This document shows, piece by piece, positions 37,360 through 46,965 of a DNA stretch of 64,000 nucleotides (position 1 is its first letter; each line of letters begins with the position of its first letter). The stretch is taken from positions 992,001 through 1,056,000 of the forward strand of contig NZ_JMJJ01000004.1 of assembly GCF_000710035.2 (NCBI RefSeq), in the 5' to 3' direction. This DNA is from Pantoea ananatis LMG 2665. GTDB taxonomy: Bacteria > Pseudomonadota > Gammaproteobacteria > Enterobacterales > Enterobacteriaceae. Position numbers and translations under genes: made by a program. Below the pieces are notes generated by a model. It was not told where the DNA came from. It did not search any database and saw nothing but the letters and a program-made list of their open reading frames with translations.

Positions 37360-38295
37360 ATGGCGGCTTCAAAATCCATTACGACGACAGACAGTTTGCG
37401 TACGCAAGACGTTAACGATGCACAGCAACGGGATGGCGTAAAATACCGCTACGAACAGGTTGGCGACGTCAATGTGTTTTACCGCGAAGCGGGCGATCCC
37501 AACAGGCCGACAATACTGCTGTTACATGGCTTCGCGGGATCCTCATTTATGTTCAGAGACCTGATCCCGCATCTTGCCGGGCACTACCACGTGATTGCAC
37601 CCGACCTGCCTGCGTTTGGCTTCACGGAATCTCCGGCACGAGGCGAATACGTTTACGCCTTCAGCCAGCTGGCAATCACTATTGAACAGTTAACGCAACA
37701 GCTTAAGCTGGAGCGCTATGCGCTGATGGTTCATGACTATGGCGCCCCCGTCGGCTGGCGGCTTGCCGTCAGTCATCCGGAACGGATTACGGCCATTATT
37801 TCTCAAAACGGTAACGCCTATGAGGAAGGACTGGGTGAGGGCTGGAAACCGATCCAGCGCTACTGGCAGGAGCCCAGCCAGGAAAACCGTGACGCGCTGA
37901 GAGACTTCCCAACGCCAGCTTCGATCAAATGGCAATATCTTGAGGGCGTGCCCGATAAAAGTCGTGTCTCACCGGATGGTTACACGCTTGAGGGTTTGCA
38001 CATTCTTCGGCCAGGTAACGCGGAGATTCAACTCGATTTGCTGCTGGATTACGCATCAAACGTGGCGCTGTATCCGGTCTTTCAGAACTACTTCCGTCAG
38101 TTTCAGCCCCCCTTGCTGGCGGTGTGGGGAAAAAACGATCCTTTCTTCCTGCCGGCTGGTGCCGAGGCGTGGAAACGGGATCTGCCCGATGCGGAGATTC
38201 GCTTCTATGATACCGGACACTTTGCGCTGGAAACGCACGGTCTGGCGATCGCTGCGGCTATTACCGACTTTCTGAACAACCTGCACCTGAAGTAA
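37360..38295 (+). CDS. Alpha/beta hydrolase, haloalkane dehalogenase/epoxide hydrolase type
   Basis: A 311-residue hydrolase. It has LLLHGFAGSSFMFRDL as the oxyanion-hole region, aspartate nucleophile Asp126 in MVHDYGAPVGW, and the histidine in DTGHFALETHG. An Asp nucleophile is typical of haloalkane dehalogenases and epoxide hydrolases rather than esterases. There is no signal peptide. Divergent from and probably controlled by the CGNR regulator. Substrate unknown. Confidence 0.86.
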   Translation: MAASKSITTTDSLRTQDVNDAQQRDGVKYRYEQVGDVNVFYREAGDPNRPTILLLHGFAGSSFMFRDLIPHLAGHYHVIAPDLPAFGFTESPARGEYVYAFSQLAITIEQLTQQLKLERYALMVHDYGAPVGWRLAVSHPERITAIISQNGNAYEEGLGEGWKPIQRYWQEPSQENRDALRDFPTPASIKWQYLEGVPDKSRVSPDGYTLEGLHILRPGNAEIQLDLLLDYASNVALYPVFQNYFRQFQPPLLAVWGKNDPFFLPAGAEAWKRDLPDAEIRFYDTGHFALETHGLAIAAAITDFLNNLHLK

Positions 38296-38396
38296 ACTGG
38301 TGCCTTGAGCCGTGACAAGAAGAGGCGTTTGCGGGCTGGAGCGGCCCGGCACAACAATGTCAGCCGTGTTCCTGGCGCCAATGTAAAGGCGTTGCG

Positions 38397-39095
38397 TTAA
38401 AACGGGCTGGGGCTGACGATGTGAAAGGGCTCACCGGTAACGGGATGAATAAACTGCAGTTCACTGGCATGAAGCATTAACCTTGGCGTCTGTTCCATGC
38501 CCGGCAGCAAAAGCCCCCCGTAGAGGTCACAGCCTAAAATCGGATGGCCCAGCAGTTGGCAGTGAATACGTAACTGATGAGTGCGACCGGTTTCTGGGAT
38601 CAGCGTCACGCGCGTCAGGGGAATCACTCTGGCGTCATCCCGTTTAAGGTTAAAACGCTCAACAACCCGATAACGGGAACGGGCAGGCTTGCCCCATTCG
38701 GCGCAAATAGACATCCGTGGAAACCGGGCTGGGTCTTTCGCGATGGGAGCATCAATGATGCCTTCTTCATCCGGTAAATGCCCGCACAGCAGGGCGCTGT
38801 AGTGCTTAGCCACCGTGCGCGCGCTGAATTGCTGGCTGAGCGCCGCGTTAATGGTTTTGTTACGCGCCACAACCATCAACCCGGAGGTGCCAAAATCCAG
38901 CCGGTGCACCAGTGTGCAGCCGGGGAAGATCGTCACCAGGCGATAGTGTACCGAGTCCAGGTTTTGGGGGTTTTTGCCTGACAGGCTCAACAGCCCACTG
39001 GGCTTGTCGATCAGCACCAGATGGTCGTCCTGATAGAGAATGCGTATCTCCTCATGGCACGGCGGGGCAATAAAAGTATCAACAATCGTAGACAT
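38397..39095 (-). CDS. RluA-family pseudouridine synthase
   Basis: Isomerises uridine to pseudouridine in rRNA or tRNA. The 232-residue protein has DDHLVLIDKPSGLLSLSG, catalytic Asp67 in HRLDFGTSG, and the ETGRTHQLRIH motif. It is close in size and pattern to E. coli RluA (219), but motif differences keep me from naming the exact orthologue. No S4 domain is present. Confidence 0.85.
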   Translation of the reverse strand: MSTIVDTFIAPPCHEEIRILYQDDHLVLIDKPSGLLSLSGKNPQNLDSVHYRLVTIFPGCTLVHRLDFGTSGLMVVARNKTINAALSQQFSARTVAKHYSALLCGHLPDEEGIIDAPIAKDPARFPRMSICAEWGKPARSRYRVVERFNLKRDDARVIPLTRVTLIPETGRTHQLRIHCQLLGHPILGCDLYGGLLLPGMEQTPRLMLHASELQFIHPVTGEPFHIVSPSPF

Positions 39096-39251
39096 CAGTG
39101 TGCCTGGGGCGTGAACAGGCGCTGATGATAACGAATTTTCACCCTCCAGGCGAATGGGGCGCTATAAGCGTCAGCCCGGAAAGGAAAAAAGTCTGATACC
39201 GGCTTGCAAGATCGCGAGTCTCTGTGTCGACCCGGTATCACATCGCGCTAT

Positions 39252-40169
39252 TCATTTGGTTTTACCCTGTTCCCGGCGGCAAACGGCGACGATCGTATCA
39301 CGAAGCCAGCGGTGCACCGGGTCCGCGTGCAGTCTTGGATGCCAGATAGCCAGCACCTTTATCACCGGTGTAGCCACAGGCAGATCGAAATGCACCAGGT
39401 CGGCGCGCCGGTTGGGCCCGACCAGCGCGGATGAGGGTACCAGCCCAATGAGGTCTGTCTGGCAAACAATATTGATGGCGCTGCTGTAAGTCGGAACGGA
39501 CATCAGAATGTCCCGGCGCAGTTGAAGCGCATCAAGCGCGGCGTCAACAGGCCCAGAGCGGGCATTATTTCTGGACATGACGATATGCGAAAAGCTGGCG
39601 TAACGCTCTGCCGTCACGCCTGGGTTATCCAGCAGCGGATGATCGCGTCGGCAGATGCCCACAAAGTGGTCGCTGAATAGCAGCCTGGTTTTGAGTTCCG
39701 GCGCATCCGTACCCAGCACACCAATTTCAAGATCAATCTTGCCTTCACGCAACGCCTGCGGCGCTTTATCTGATTTATTGACGAAAATGAGTCGTAGCCT
39801 GGGCGCGGTCTGGCGAAGCTCGTTAAGCAGCGCGGCGGCGGTTAAATCGATAAATCCTTCATTCGCCCGTATGACGATGCTGCGCGCGGTTGTAGAAAGA
39901 TCGAGGCGTTTATCTGCGGGGCGCAGCAGGGCGAACGCGTCCATAGTCGTCTCATGGACGCGCGTGGCCAGTTCAGTGGCATAGGGCGTTGGAACCATAT
40001 TATGCCCGGCCTGAACCAGAAGCGGATCGCCGGTCGCCAGGCGTAAGCGGCCTAGCGTGCGGCTCATGGCGGAGGTACTGAGCCCCAACCGCTTCGCTGC
40101 GCGTGTCACGCTGCACTCTGTCAGCAAAGCATCCAGCGCAGTGAGTAAATTCAGATCAATATCAGGCAT
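39252..40169 (-). CDS. LysR-family transcriptional regulator
   Basis: About 305 residues. The N-terminal winged helix reads LNLLTALDALLTECSVTRAAKRLGLSTSAMSRTLGRLR, and a periplasmic-binding-protein-like effector domain follows. I chose the ATG at 40169 with AGGG nine bases upstream; the nine-residue extension to 40196 is not conserved in type. Divergent from the SDR gene at 40281, its probable target. Confidence 0.9.
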   Translation of the reverse strand: MPDIDLNLLTALDALLTECSVTRAAKRLGLSTSAMSRTLGRLRLATGDPLLVQAGHNMVPTPYATELATRVHETTMDAFALLRPADKRLDLSTTARSIVIRANEGFIDLTAAALLNELRQTAPRLRLIFVNKSDKAPQALREGKIDLEIGVLGTDAPELKTRLLFSDHFVGICRRDHPLLDNPGVTAERYASFSHIVMSRNNARSGPVDAALDALQLRRDILMSVPTYSSAINIVCQTDLIGLVPSSALVGPNRRADLVHFDLPVATPVIKVLAIWHPRLHADPVHRWLRDTIVAVCRREQGKTK

Positions 40170-40187
40170 AAAGTCAGACCCTTGCAT

Positions 40188-40221
40188 CAGACGCAATCTA
40201 TTATTGCATCCTGTGCGTCTG
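40188..40221. promoter_or_regulatory. Candidate LysR operator
   Basis: CAGACGCA (40188-40195) and TGCGTCTG (40214-40221) form a perfect inverted repeat, with a second GCAAT/ATTGC pair inside (40193-40197, 40203-40207). It lies in the divergent promoter between the LysR gene and the SDR gene. Confidence 0.5.
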
Positions 40222-40280
40222 GCTCAACTGTTCTTTGCGCATTAAAGTCGTTATTTCCGCAACCAGCAGGAGTAACTCTT

Positions 40281-41003
40281 ATGACGCTTTATTCATCGCA
40301 GGCCGACAAGCCCAAAATGTTATTAATAGGTGCCTCACGAGGTATCGGGTTGGCCATGACCAGTGAGCTGCTCAGCCGCGGCTGGGAAGTGACGGCAACG
40401 GTGCGTAACAGCCATCCCGAGGCTATGCAGGATTTGTCTGCACGTTATCCGCATGCACTTACCATTGAACAACTGGACATCAACGATACCGATCAAATCG
40501 CTCAGCTTAAATCGCGGTTGCAGCATCGTTGCTATGACGCGCTTTTTGTGAATGCCGGCACGGCGAATCCCAACCAGAGTGAGACGATTGGAGAGGTCAG
40601 TACCGAAGATTTTATTCACGTCATGGTAACGAATGCGCTTTCGCCAATGCGGGTTGTTGAAACCTGTCAGGATCGAGTCAGAGCCAACGGACTGATTGGC
40701 GTCATGTCATCCGGTCAAGGTAGCGTGGGGGATAATGTGAAAGGGGGAAGAGAAGTGTATCGCGGCTCTAAAGCCGCGCTGAATCAATATATGCGAAGCT
40801 ATGCGGCACGGCAGGCGCGCTCTCATCCGGACCGGGCTTTATTACTGCTGGCACCGGGCTGGATTCGCACGGCTCTAGGCGGTGAACAGGGGGCCTTTAG
40901 CCTTGAGGAAACCCTGCCTGATATCGTGAACGTCATCGAGCACAAGCGGGGCCGACCGGGGCTGGAGTATCTGGATCGCTTTGGCAAGCCGGTGACGTGG
41001 TAA
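40281..41003 (+). CDS. Short-chain dehydrogenase/reductase
   Basis: A 240-residue classical-type SDR. The nucleotide motif GASRGIG, NAG at the end of strand 4, a serine in VMSSGQGSV and the catalytic YRGSK are present. The ATG at 40281 has CAGGAG eight bases upstream; the frame open from 40182 is upstream read-through. Divergent from the LysR regulator. Substrate unknown. Confidence 0.88.
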   Translation: MTLYSSQADKPKMLLIGASRGIGLAMTSELLSRGWEVTATVRNSHPEAMQDLSARYPHALTIEQLDINDTDQIAQLKSRLQHRCYDALFVNAGTANPNQSETIGEVSTEDFIHVMVTNALSPMRVVETCQDRVRANGLIGVMSSGQGSVGDNVKGGREVYRGSKAALNQYMRSYAARQARSHPDRALLLLAPGWIRTALGGEQGAFSLEETLPDIVNVIEHKRGRPGLEYLDRFGKPVTW

Positions 41004-41277
41004 ACCGCCATTCAGTGATGGAAAGGGTGATATTCAGGCCTCTTCTGTGAGGGCATCCGTGGGCGCTTGCTGAACCACAGGTACCCGTCAGCTGCCTGAA
41101 GGTTCCCGCGCACCATCATGCTTGACCGACACTAAGCCATGAGTATTCATCAAAAATTAATGAAAAAATCCTAAAGCTTTTTCTCTTTTACCCGTTATAG
41201 AAGCTGGAATCCGGTTGGAAATCCTTAAAGAGACAATCGGAAACAAGGGCTTTTTACGTAAAGGGAATGCGATAAAT

Positions 41278-41952
41278 ATGAGCAAGTTATTAATAACGGG
41301 TACGTTGTCATTAGTCTTTCTGGTGGGATGCGCAGGTAAAAATAATGCTCAGGTCGTTAAGGCCGATAACGGCAGCACGCTGACTGTTGAGACGATTTAT
41401 GCGCCAGTGGATATGAATAACAATCATTACTCAGACGTAAAACTGCGCGAAGTCACACCGGTGAGTACCGGTGCGGGTGTGGGAATGTCTGTGCTAACGG
41501 CAGTGTTAGGTGGGGGAATCAGCACCGGCTCTTTTGACAAAAACAGTTATAAAGGCACCTCTGTTGATGCGCTGCCCGAACCTACGGCGCACTATTTTAC
41601 CCCAAAAGCCGTAGTGAAAATAAAAAGCTGGCTCGATAAAAATGGCAACGGATATGCTTATACACAGCCGCTGTTCATTGCCGCGGCGCAATGGTCACTG
41701 GTTTATAGCGATATGTCGGCCAATAACAGCAACTACGATTTAACTTACCGCGTGCTGTTCTATAAACGTCCGGAAGGCGGCAATATTCTCAGCGCCTATG
41801 TGGTATCAGAGTGTGCACCGAAACCGGCGACAGCACCGCTCAGTGACTGGAAGGCCAACAATTACGCTAAAGTGACCCAGGAAACGCAAAAGATGATGGA
41901 TGCCTGTGTTCTTGAGCTTGATAATCAACTGCCACGTTTATTGAAAAAATAA
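41278..41952 (+). CDS. Hypothetical lipoprotein
   Basis: A protein of about 224 residues. From the ATG at 41278 the sequence MSKLLITGTLSLVFLVGC gives a lipoprotein signal with Cys18 as the lipidation site. The mature part has no motif I recognise; it includes a glycine-rich segment (GAGVGMSVLTAVLGGGIS) and ends in a cysteine-containing helix. No co-directional partner. Confidence 0.72.
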   Translation: MSKLLITGTLSLVFLVGCAGKNNAQVVKADNGSTLTVETIYAPVDMNNNHYSDVKLREVTPVSTGAGVGMSVLTAVLGGGISTGSFDKNSYKGTSVDALPEPTAHYFTPKAVVKIKSWLDKNGNGYAYTQPLFIAAAQWSLVYSDMSANNSNYDLTYRVLFYKRPEGGNILSAYVVSECAPKPATAPLSDWKANNYAKVTQETQKMMDACVLELDNQLPRLLKK

Positions 41953-42237
41953 ATCCAGATCTGCCTGCCGCTGTAACGTGGCAGGCAATGAGTGATCCAG
42001 GCCTGTGCCCTTTGTACAAAGAACGTCTAGCCCGTATGTTAATTTCTGCTGCCAGATAACCCTTTTGCATCAGCCTACTGACTGCACAGAAACAGGCTCG
42101 AATTGACGCAGAACCTCATAACGAAACAGATAAAAAAGAAGAAGCAAAGCCGTGACTCAAGGCGTACTGATCCGATTGTATTACCTCGGGTGATTCACGG
42201 TTGACCGCCTGAGTTGATAAGGTCGGCGGCAAGCCAT
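41953..42237. other. Intergenic region between lipoprotein and ara genes
   Basis: About 285 bp before the araA terminator. A GC-rich stem follows the lipoprotein stop (CTGCCTGCC, then GGCAGGCA at 41962-41987) and may terminate it. Nothing else is recognised. Confidence 0.45.
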
Positions 42238-42266
42238 AAAAAAACGGGCCAGCAATCTGACCCGTT
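42238..42266 (-). terminator. Intrinsic terminator of araBA
   Basis: On the minus strand AACGGG and CCCGTT (42261-42266 and 42243-42248 on plus) form a stem followed by seven T residues (A run 42238-42244 on plus), 19 bp after the araA stop. No further ara gene follows, so the transcript ends after araA. Confidence 0.8.
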
Positions 42267-42284
42267 CGCAACGTCTCAGCAATC

Positions 42285-43775
42285 TTAACGCTTCATATGG
42301 TAGTAAGCGTCGTTCCAGCGCAGGGCATCCTTAAACGCAGGCAACTGGGTATGTTCGTCAATCACCAGCACCTCAATGCCGTGCATCTCACCGTACAGAT
42401 ACATATCATCCAGGCTCAGTGCCTGACTGAACACGGTATGGTGCGCGCCGCCCGCCAGGATCCAGGCTTCAGAGGCCGTTGCCAGCGATGGCTGAGCTTT
42501 CCACAGCGCACGGGCCACGGGCAGTTTTGGCAGAGGTTTGGGCTGCTCGATGGCGTCCACTACGTTCACCAGCAGACGGAAGCGGTCACCCATATCGATC
42601 ACGCTGGCGTTGATGGCACGGCCTGCCGGTGTTGAGAAGATCAGTCGTGCCGGATCGGCTTTGTTGCCAATGCCCAGGAACTGAACGTCAATCAGCGGCT
42701 TCTCTTCCAGCGCGATGGACGGGCACACCTCCAGCATATGTGAACCCAGTACTAAATCGTTGCCCGGTGAGAAGTGGTAAGTGTAATCCTCCATAAAGGA
42801 GGTTCCGCCGGGACGATCGCCCGCCAGCACTTTGAAAATGCGCAGCAGGGCGGCCGTTTTCCAGTCGCCTTCGCCTGCAAAACCATAGCCCTGGCCCATC
42901 AGGCGCTGTACCGCCAGGCCGGGTAGCTGGGTCATGCCATGCAGCGTCTGGAAGTTGGTGGTGAATGCCATACAGCCTTCATCGTCCAGAAAACGCTTCA
43001 GGCCCAGCTCAATGCGCGCGGCATCCAGAACGTTTTGCCGCTTTTCACCGCCGACGGCGGCGACATCGGTAAAGCGGTACTGGCTCTCATACTCATCGAC
43101 CAGTGCATTAACATCGCCATCGCTGACGCCGTTAATCACTTCGACCAAATCGCCCACGCCCCAGCCGTTAACGGCATAGCCAAATTTGATTTGTGCCGCG
43201 ACCTTATCGCCTTCCGTTACGGCCACTTCACGCATGTTATCGCCGAAACGGGCCACTTTCAGGTGCTGACTGGCCTGTTTGGCCAGCGCGGCGCGCATCC
43301 AGTTGGCCACGCGCTGTTGGCTGTGTTTATCCTGCCAGTGGCCGGTCACCACGCTGTGCTGCAGGCCCATACGTGCGCCGATAAAGCCAAACTCACGACC
43401 GCCGTGAGCGGTCTGGTTCAGGTTCATGAAGTCCATGTCCATGCTGTCCCACGGAATTTCGGCATTGAACTGGGTATGAAACTGCAATAACGGTTTCGTT
43501 AATACGTTTAAACCGCCGATCCACATTTTGGCCGGCGAAAAAGTATGAAGCCAGGTAATGATGCCCACACAGTTTTGATCGTGACTGGCGTCACGGCACA
43601 GCGACAGCGCTTCATCTGGCGATTTCACCAGCGGTTTGAGTGCCAGGCGCACAGGCAGCCCCGCCTGATTCAGACCTTCCACCACCTGACGGGCATTCTG
43701 CTCAACCTGACGTAACGTTTCCGCTCCGTAGAGGTGCTGTGTACCAATGACAAACCACACGTTGAACTGTTGCAT
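42285..43775 (-). CDS. araA: L-arabinose isomerase
   Basis: Converts L-arabinose to L-ribulose in the cytoplasm. The 496-residue protein begins [21 protein letters not shown] and has [16 protein letters not shown] and [10 protein letters not shown]. These match E. coli AraA (500 residues). It lies 11 bp after araB on the minus strand. It is followed by a terminator rather than araD. Confidence 0.97.
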   Translation of the reverse strand: MQQFNVWFVIGTQHLYGAETLRQVEQNARQVVEGLNQAGLPVRLALKPLVKSPDEALSLCRDASHDQNCVGIITWLHTFSPAKMWIGGLNVLTKPLLQFHTQFNAEIPWDSMDMDFMNLNQTAHGGREFGFIGARMGLQHSVVTGHWQDKHSQQRVANWMRAALAKQASQHLKVARFGDNMREVAVTEGDKVAAQIKFGYAVNGWGVGDLVEVINGVSDGDVNALVDEYESQYRFTDVAAVGGEKRQNVLDAARIELGLKRFLDDEGCMAFTTNFQTLHGMTQLPGLAVQRLMGQGYGFAGEGDWKTAALLRIFKVLAGDRPGGTSFMEDYTYHFSPGNDLVLGSHMLEVCPSIALEEKPLIDVQFLGIGNKADPARLIFSTPAGRAINASVIDMGDRFRLLVNVVDAIEQPKPLPKLPVARALWKAQPSLATASEAWILAGGAHHTVFSQALSLDDMYLYGEMHGIEVLVIDEHTQLPAFKDALRWNDAYYHMKR

Positions 43776-43786
43776 AAACCACTCCT

Positions 43787-45472
43787 TTACTTAGCGGAAG
43801 CGGAACGTGCGGCATAATGAGGTTCTGCCGTCACGCACCATTGTTGATAGCGTTGATAAAGTTCCTGATAGCGCGCGACGCGCTGCGGATCGGGCTGCAG
43901 CGTGACGTCAATCGGGCTGGCCATCACGTTCTGTGCCTGCTCGACGTCGCGGTGAACACCGGCGGCCACGGCGGCGAAGATGGCGGCGCCCAGGGCGCAG
44001 CATTCATCTGAAGAGACGATATCCAGCGGGCGATTCATCACGTCGCAGCAGGCCTGCATAATGGCGGGAGACTTACGGGCAATGCCGCCCAGGGTCAAAA
44101 TGTTCTCAACCGGAATATCCTGCTGCTCGAAGCACTCCATGATGGCGCGGGCGCCAAATGCGGTCGCCGCAATCAGGCCGCCAAACAGGGCTGGCGCATC
44201 GGTGCCGAGATTAAGGTCGGTGATCACACCTTTAAGGCGCTGATTGGCGTTCGGTGTACGGCGGCCATTGAACCAGTCCAGCACCACCGGCAGATGATCC
44301 AATTGCGGATTGGCGGCCCAGGCGTCAGTCAGGTTTTTGATCAGCGACTTTTGCATCTCTGCCAGTTGCGGTTTTAGTTCAGGATGGTGCTGCGCCGCCT
44401 GCTGTAACGGCCAGCCGAGCAGACGACTGAACCAGGCATAAATATCGCCAAACGCCGACTGTCCGGCTTCCAGACCCATTGCGCCCGGCACCACGCTGCC
44501 ATCGACCTGTCCGCAAATGCCTTTGATCGCGCGGTCGCCCACCTTCTCAGTATCCGCAATCAGAATGTCGCAGGTGGAGGTGCCAATCACTTTCACCAGC
44601 GTGTAGGGCCGTGCGCCTGCGCCCACTGCACCCATATGACAGTCAAAGGCACCGCCTGAAATCGTCACCTGCTGGGATAACCCCAGGCGCTGTGACCACT
44701 CGGGACTCAACGTGCCCACCGGCAAATCCGCGGTCCAGGTGTCTTTAAACAGTGGAGAGTCAAGCTGCTGAGTAAGATGGGGATCGAGCGCATTCAGAAA
44801 TTCCACATCCGGCAAGCCGTTCCAGTCGCCGTGCCACAGTGCTTTATGACCGGCGGCGCAGCGTCCACGGCGCAGTTTTTCTGGGGCAACGGTATCGCTG
44901 AGCAATGCCGGTACCCAGTCGCACAGTTCAACCCAGGAGACTGCGGCCTCGCGCACCGCTGCATCGTGACGCGTCACGTGAAGGATTTTTGCCCAAAACC
45001 ATTCAGAAGAGTAAATGCCGCCAATGTAACGGCTGTAGTCGGTAAAGCGGCCGCTACGGCACAGCTGATTGATCTCTTCGGCTTCTTCAATTGCCGTATG
45101 ATCTTTCCACAGCACAAACATCGCGTTCGGGTTTTCAGCAAACTCAGGCCGCAGCGCCAGAACCTTGCCGTCACGGTCAACAGGCGCGGGTGTGGAGCCG
45201 GTACTGTCAACGCCGATACCGACGACGGCAGCGCGTTGTTCTTCACTCAACGCATTTAACACCTCGAGCATGGCCTGCTCCATGGCATCAATATAGTCTT
45301 GTGGATGGTGACGGAAGCGGTTGCTGTGAGGATCGCTGTAAAGGCCTTGCTGCCAGCGTGCATAGTTTGCCACGGCACTTTGCAGCTCCTGACCAGAGTG
45401 ACAATCCACCGCCAGCGCACGCACCGAATCACTACCAAAGTCCAGTCCCAGGGTGATGGCTTCAGTACGCAT
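43787..45472 (-). CDS. araB: Ribulokinase
   Basis: Phosphorylates L-ribulose with ATP in arabinose breakdown. The 561-residue FGGY-family kinase begins [19 protein letters not shown]. It has [14 protein letters not shown] and [16 protein letters not shown], as in E. coli AraB (566). First gene of the araBA unit. The divergent promoter region to araF is upstream. Confidence 0.97.
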   Translation of the reverse strand: MRTEAITLGLDFGSDSVRALAVDCHSGQELQSAVANYARWQQGLYSDPHSNRFRHHPQDYIDAMEQAMLEVLNALSEEQRAAVVGIGVDSTGSTPAPVDRDGKVLALRPEFAENPNAMFVLWKDHTAIEEAEEINQLCRSGRFTDYSRYIGGIYSSEWFWAKILHVTRHDAAVREAAVSWVELCDWVPALLSDTVAPEKLRRGRCAAGHKALWHGDWNGLPDVEFLNALDPHLTQQLDSPLFKDTWTADLPVGTLSPEWSQRLGLSQQVTISGGAFDCHMGAVGAGARPYTLVKVIGTSTCDILIADTEKVGDRAIKGICGQVDGSVVPGAMGLEAGQSAFGDIYAWFSRLLGWPLQQAAQHHPELKPQLAEMQKSLIKNLTDAWAANPQLDHLPVVLDWFNGRRTPNANQRLKGVITDLNLGTDAPALFGGLIAATAFGARAIMECFEQQDIPVENILTLGGIARKSPAIMQACCDVMNRPLDIVSSDECCALGAAIFAAVAAGVHRDVEQAQNVMASPIDVTLQPDPQRVARYQELYQRYQQWCVTAEPHYAARSASAK

Positions 45473-45837
45473 TTGAATCTCCTGTTATGAATAAACCTCC
45501 TTATCCTGTGATGTGTAAGAAATAACGGTTAGTCACGGCTGGCTGAGAATATGCACTTTTCTGCCATCAGCAGTGAAATTGTGATCCATTGCAAAAGTTA
45601 AGAGACGGTTAAATTCGCTGAATATATGGATCATTCTGTCGTGATTTTAAGATGTGATACCGCTCTACATTTTTCTTCTCCATTCCCGTTAAAAATAGGC
45701 CAACGTTTAAGCAGGCTACCATCGCGGCTCGCGCTAACGTCCTGATTTACTTCTGTACCCCTAAAAGAAAGTTAACTGGTAGCGTTTACACCAATTCGGT
45801 TTTAACAGCGATAAAACAACTAGCGCCGGAGAGCATC
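45473..45837. promoter_or_regulatory. Divergent araB/araF control region
   Basis: 365 bp between araB and araF. A CRP-like left half TTGTGA stands at 45579-45584 with a weak right half. TATGGATCATTCTGTCG at 45625-45641 carries the TCCATA half of an AraC I-type site in reverse. Both are motif matches by eye against sites recalled from E. coli. A promoter for araF probably lies near 45740-45800. I see no gene here. Confidence 0.45.
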
Positions 45838-46821
45838 ATGCATAAATTCACTAAAGCGTTGGCAGCCATTGGGCTGGCAGCGGTTATGTCACAATCAGCT
45901 ATCGCCGAGACCATGAAGCTGGGTTTTCTGGTCAAGCAACCCGAGGAGCCGTGGTTCCAGACGGAATGGAAATTTGCCGATAAGGCCGGAAAAGATCTGG
46001 GCTTCGAGGTCATCAAAATTGCCGTTCCGGACGGTGAGAAAACCCTCAATGCGATAGACAGCCTTGCGGCAAGCGGCGCGAAAGGTTTTGTTATCTGTAC
46101 ACCGGATCCCAAGCTGGGCTCGGCCATTATGGCAAAAGCACGGGGCTACGGACTGAAAGTGATTGCGGTGGATGACCAGTTCGTCAACGCCAAAGGCAAA
46201 CCCATGGATAGCGTGCCGTTAGTGATGATGGCGGCGACCAAGATTGGTGAGCGTCAAGGTCAGGAACTCTATAAAGAAATGCAAAAACGCGGCTGGGACG
46301 CAAAAGACACGGCGGTGATGGCGATTACGGCGAACGAGCTGGATACCGCCCGTCGTCGTACCGGGGGGTCGATGGATGCGCTAAAAGCCGCAGGATTCCC
46401 GGAAAAACAGATCTACCAGGTGCCTACCAAGTCCAATGATATCCCTGGCGCATTCGATGCGGGTAACTCTCTGCTGGTTCAGCACCCGGAAGTGAAACAC
46501 TGGTTGATTGTCGGCATGAACGACAACACCGTGCTGGGCGGCGTGCGCGCAACCGAAGGACAGGGCTTTAAAGCCGCTGACGTCATCGGTATCGGTATTA
46601 ACGGTGTGGATGCGGTGAGTGAACTGTCGAAGGCCAACGCAACCGGCTTCTATGGATCTCTGCTGCCAAGCCCGGATATCCACGGTTATAAGAGCAGCCA
46701 GATGCTCTACAACTGGGTGAGCAAAGGTCAGGAACCGCCGAAATTCACTGAAGTCACCGACGTGGTGTTAATCACCCGCGACAACTTTAAAGCCGAGCTG
46801 GCGAAGAAAGGGTTGATGTAA
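45838..46821 (+). CDS. araF: L-arabinose-binding periplasmic protein
   Basis: High-affinity arabinose receptor of the AraFGH ABC importer. A 23-residue signal peptide (ending SQSAIA) is followed by MKLGFLVKQPEEPWFQTEW and VGMNDNTVLGGVRATEGQG, as in E. coli AraF. It has 327 residues against 329. GGAG precedes the start. First gene of araFGH-araC. Confidence 0.97.
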   Translation: MHKFTKALAAIGLAAVMSQSAIAETMKLGFLVKQPEEPWFQTEWKFADKAGKDLGFEVIKIAVPDGEKTLNAIDSLAASGAKGFVICTPDPKLGSAIMAKARGYGLKVIAVDDQFVNAKGKPMDSVPLVMMAATKIGERQGQELYKEMQKRGWDAKDTAVMAITANELDTARRRTGGSMDALKAAGFPEKQIYQVPTKSNDIPGAFDAGNSLLVQHPEVKHWLIVGMNDNTVLGGVRATEGQGFKAADVIGIGINGVDAVSELSKANATGFYGSLLPSPDIHGYKSSQMLYNWVSKGQEPPKFTEVTDVVLITRDNFKAELAKKGLM

Positions 46822-46858
46822 CAGCAGGCTGCTGAGGCAGCACAGGTAAAGTCATTAT

Positions 46859-46936
46859 CGGGCCACAGAGAAAGCAGGGGTTTTACAGCGTTACCCAATG
46901 GGGTAACAGGATAAATCCTTAACTGCCGGTGGCCCG
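46859..46936 (+). ncRNA. Nested stem-loops between araF and araG
   Basis: CGGGCCAC (46859-46866) pairs with GTGGCCCG (46929-46936), enclosing GTTACCC-aatg-GGGTAAC (46890-46907). A smaller GCTGC/GCAGC hairpin lies just upstream near 46829. No U-run follows. The 144-bp araF-araG spacer probably stabilises the araF mRNA end so the receptor is made in excess. Listed as an untranslated RNA structure, not an independent ncRNA. Confidence 0.5.
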
Positions 46937-46965
46937 AATCATCAACGCCATTTTTTGGAGAAACC

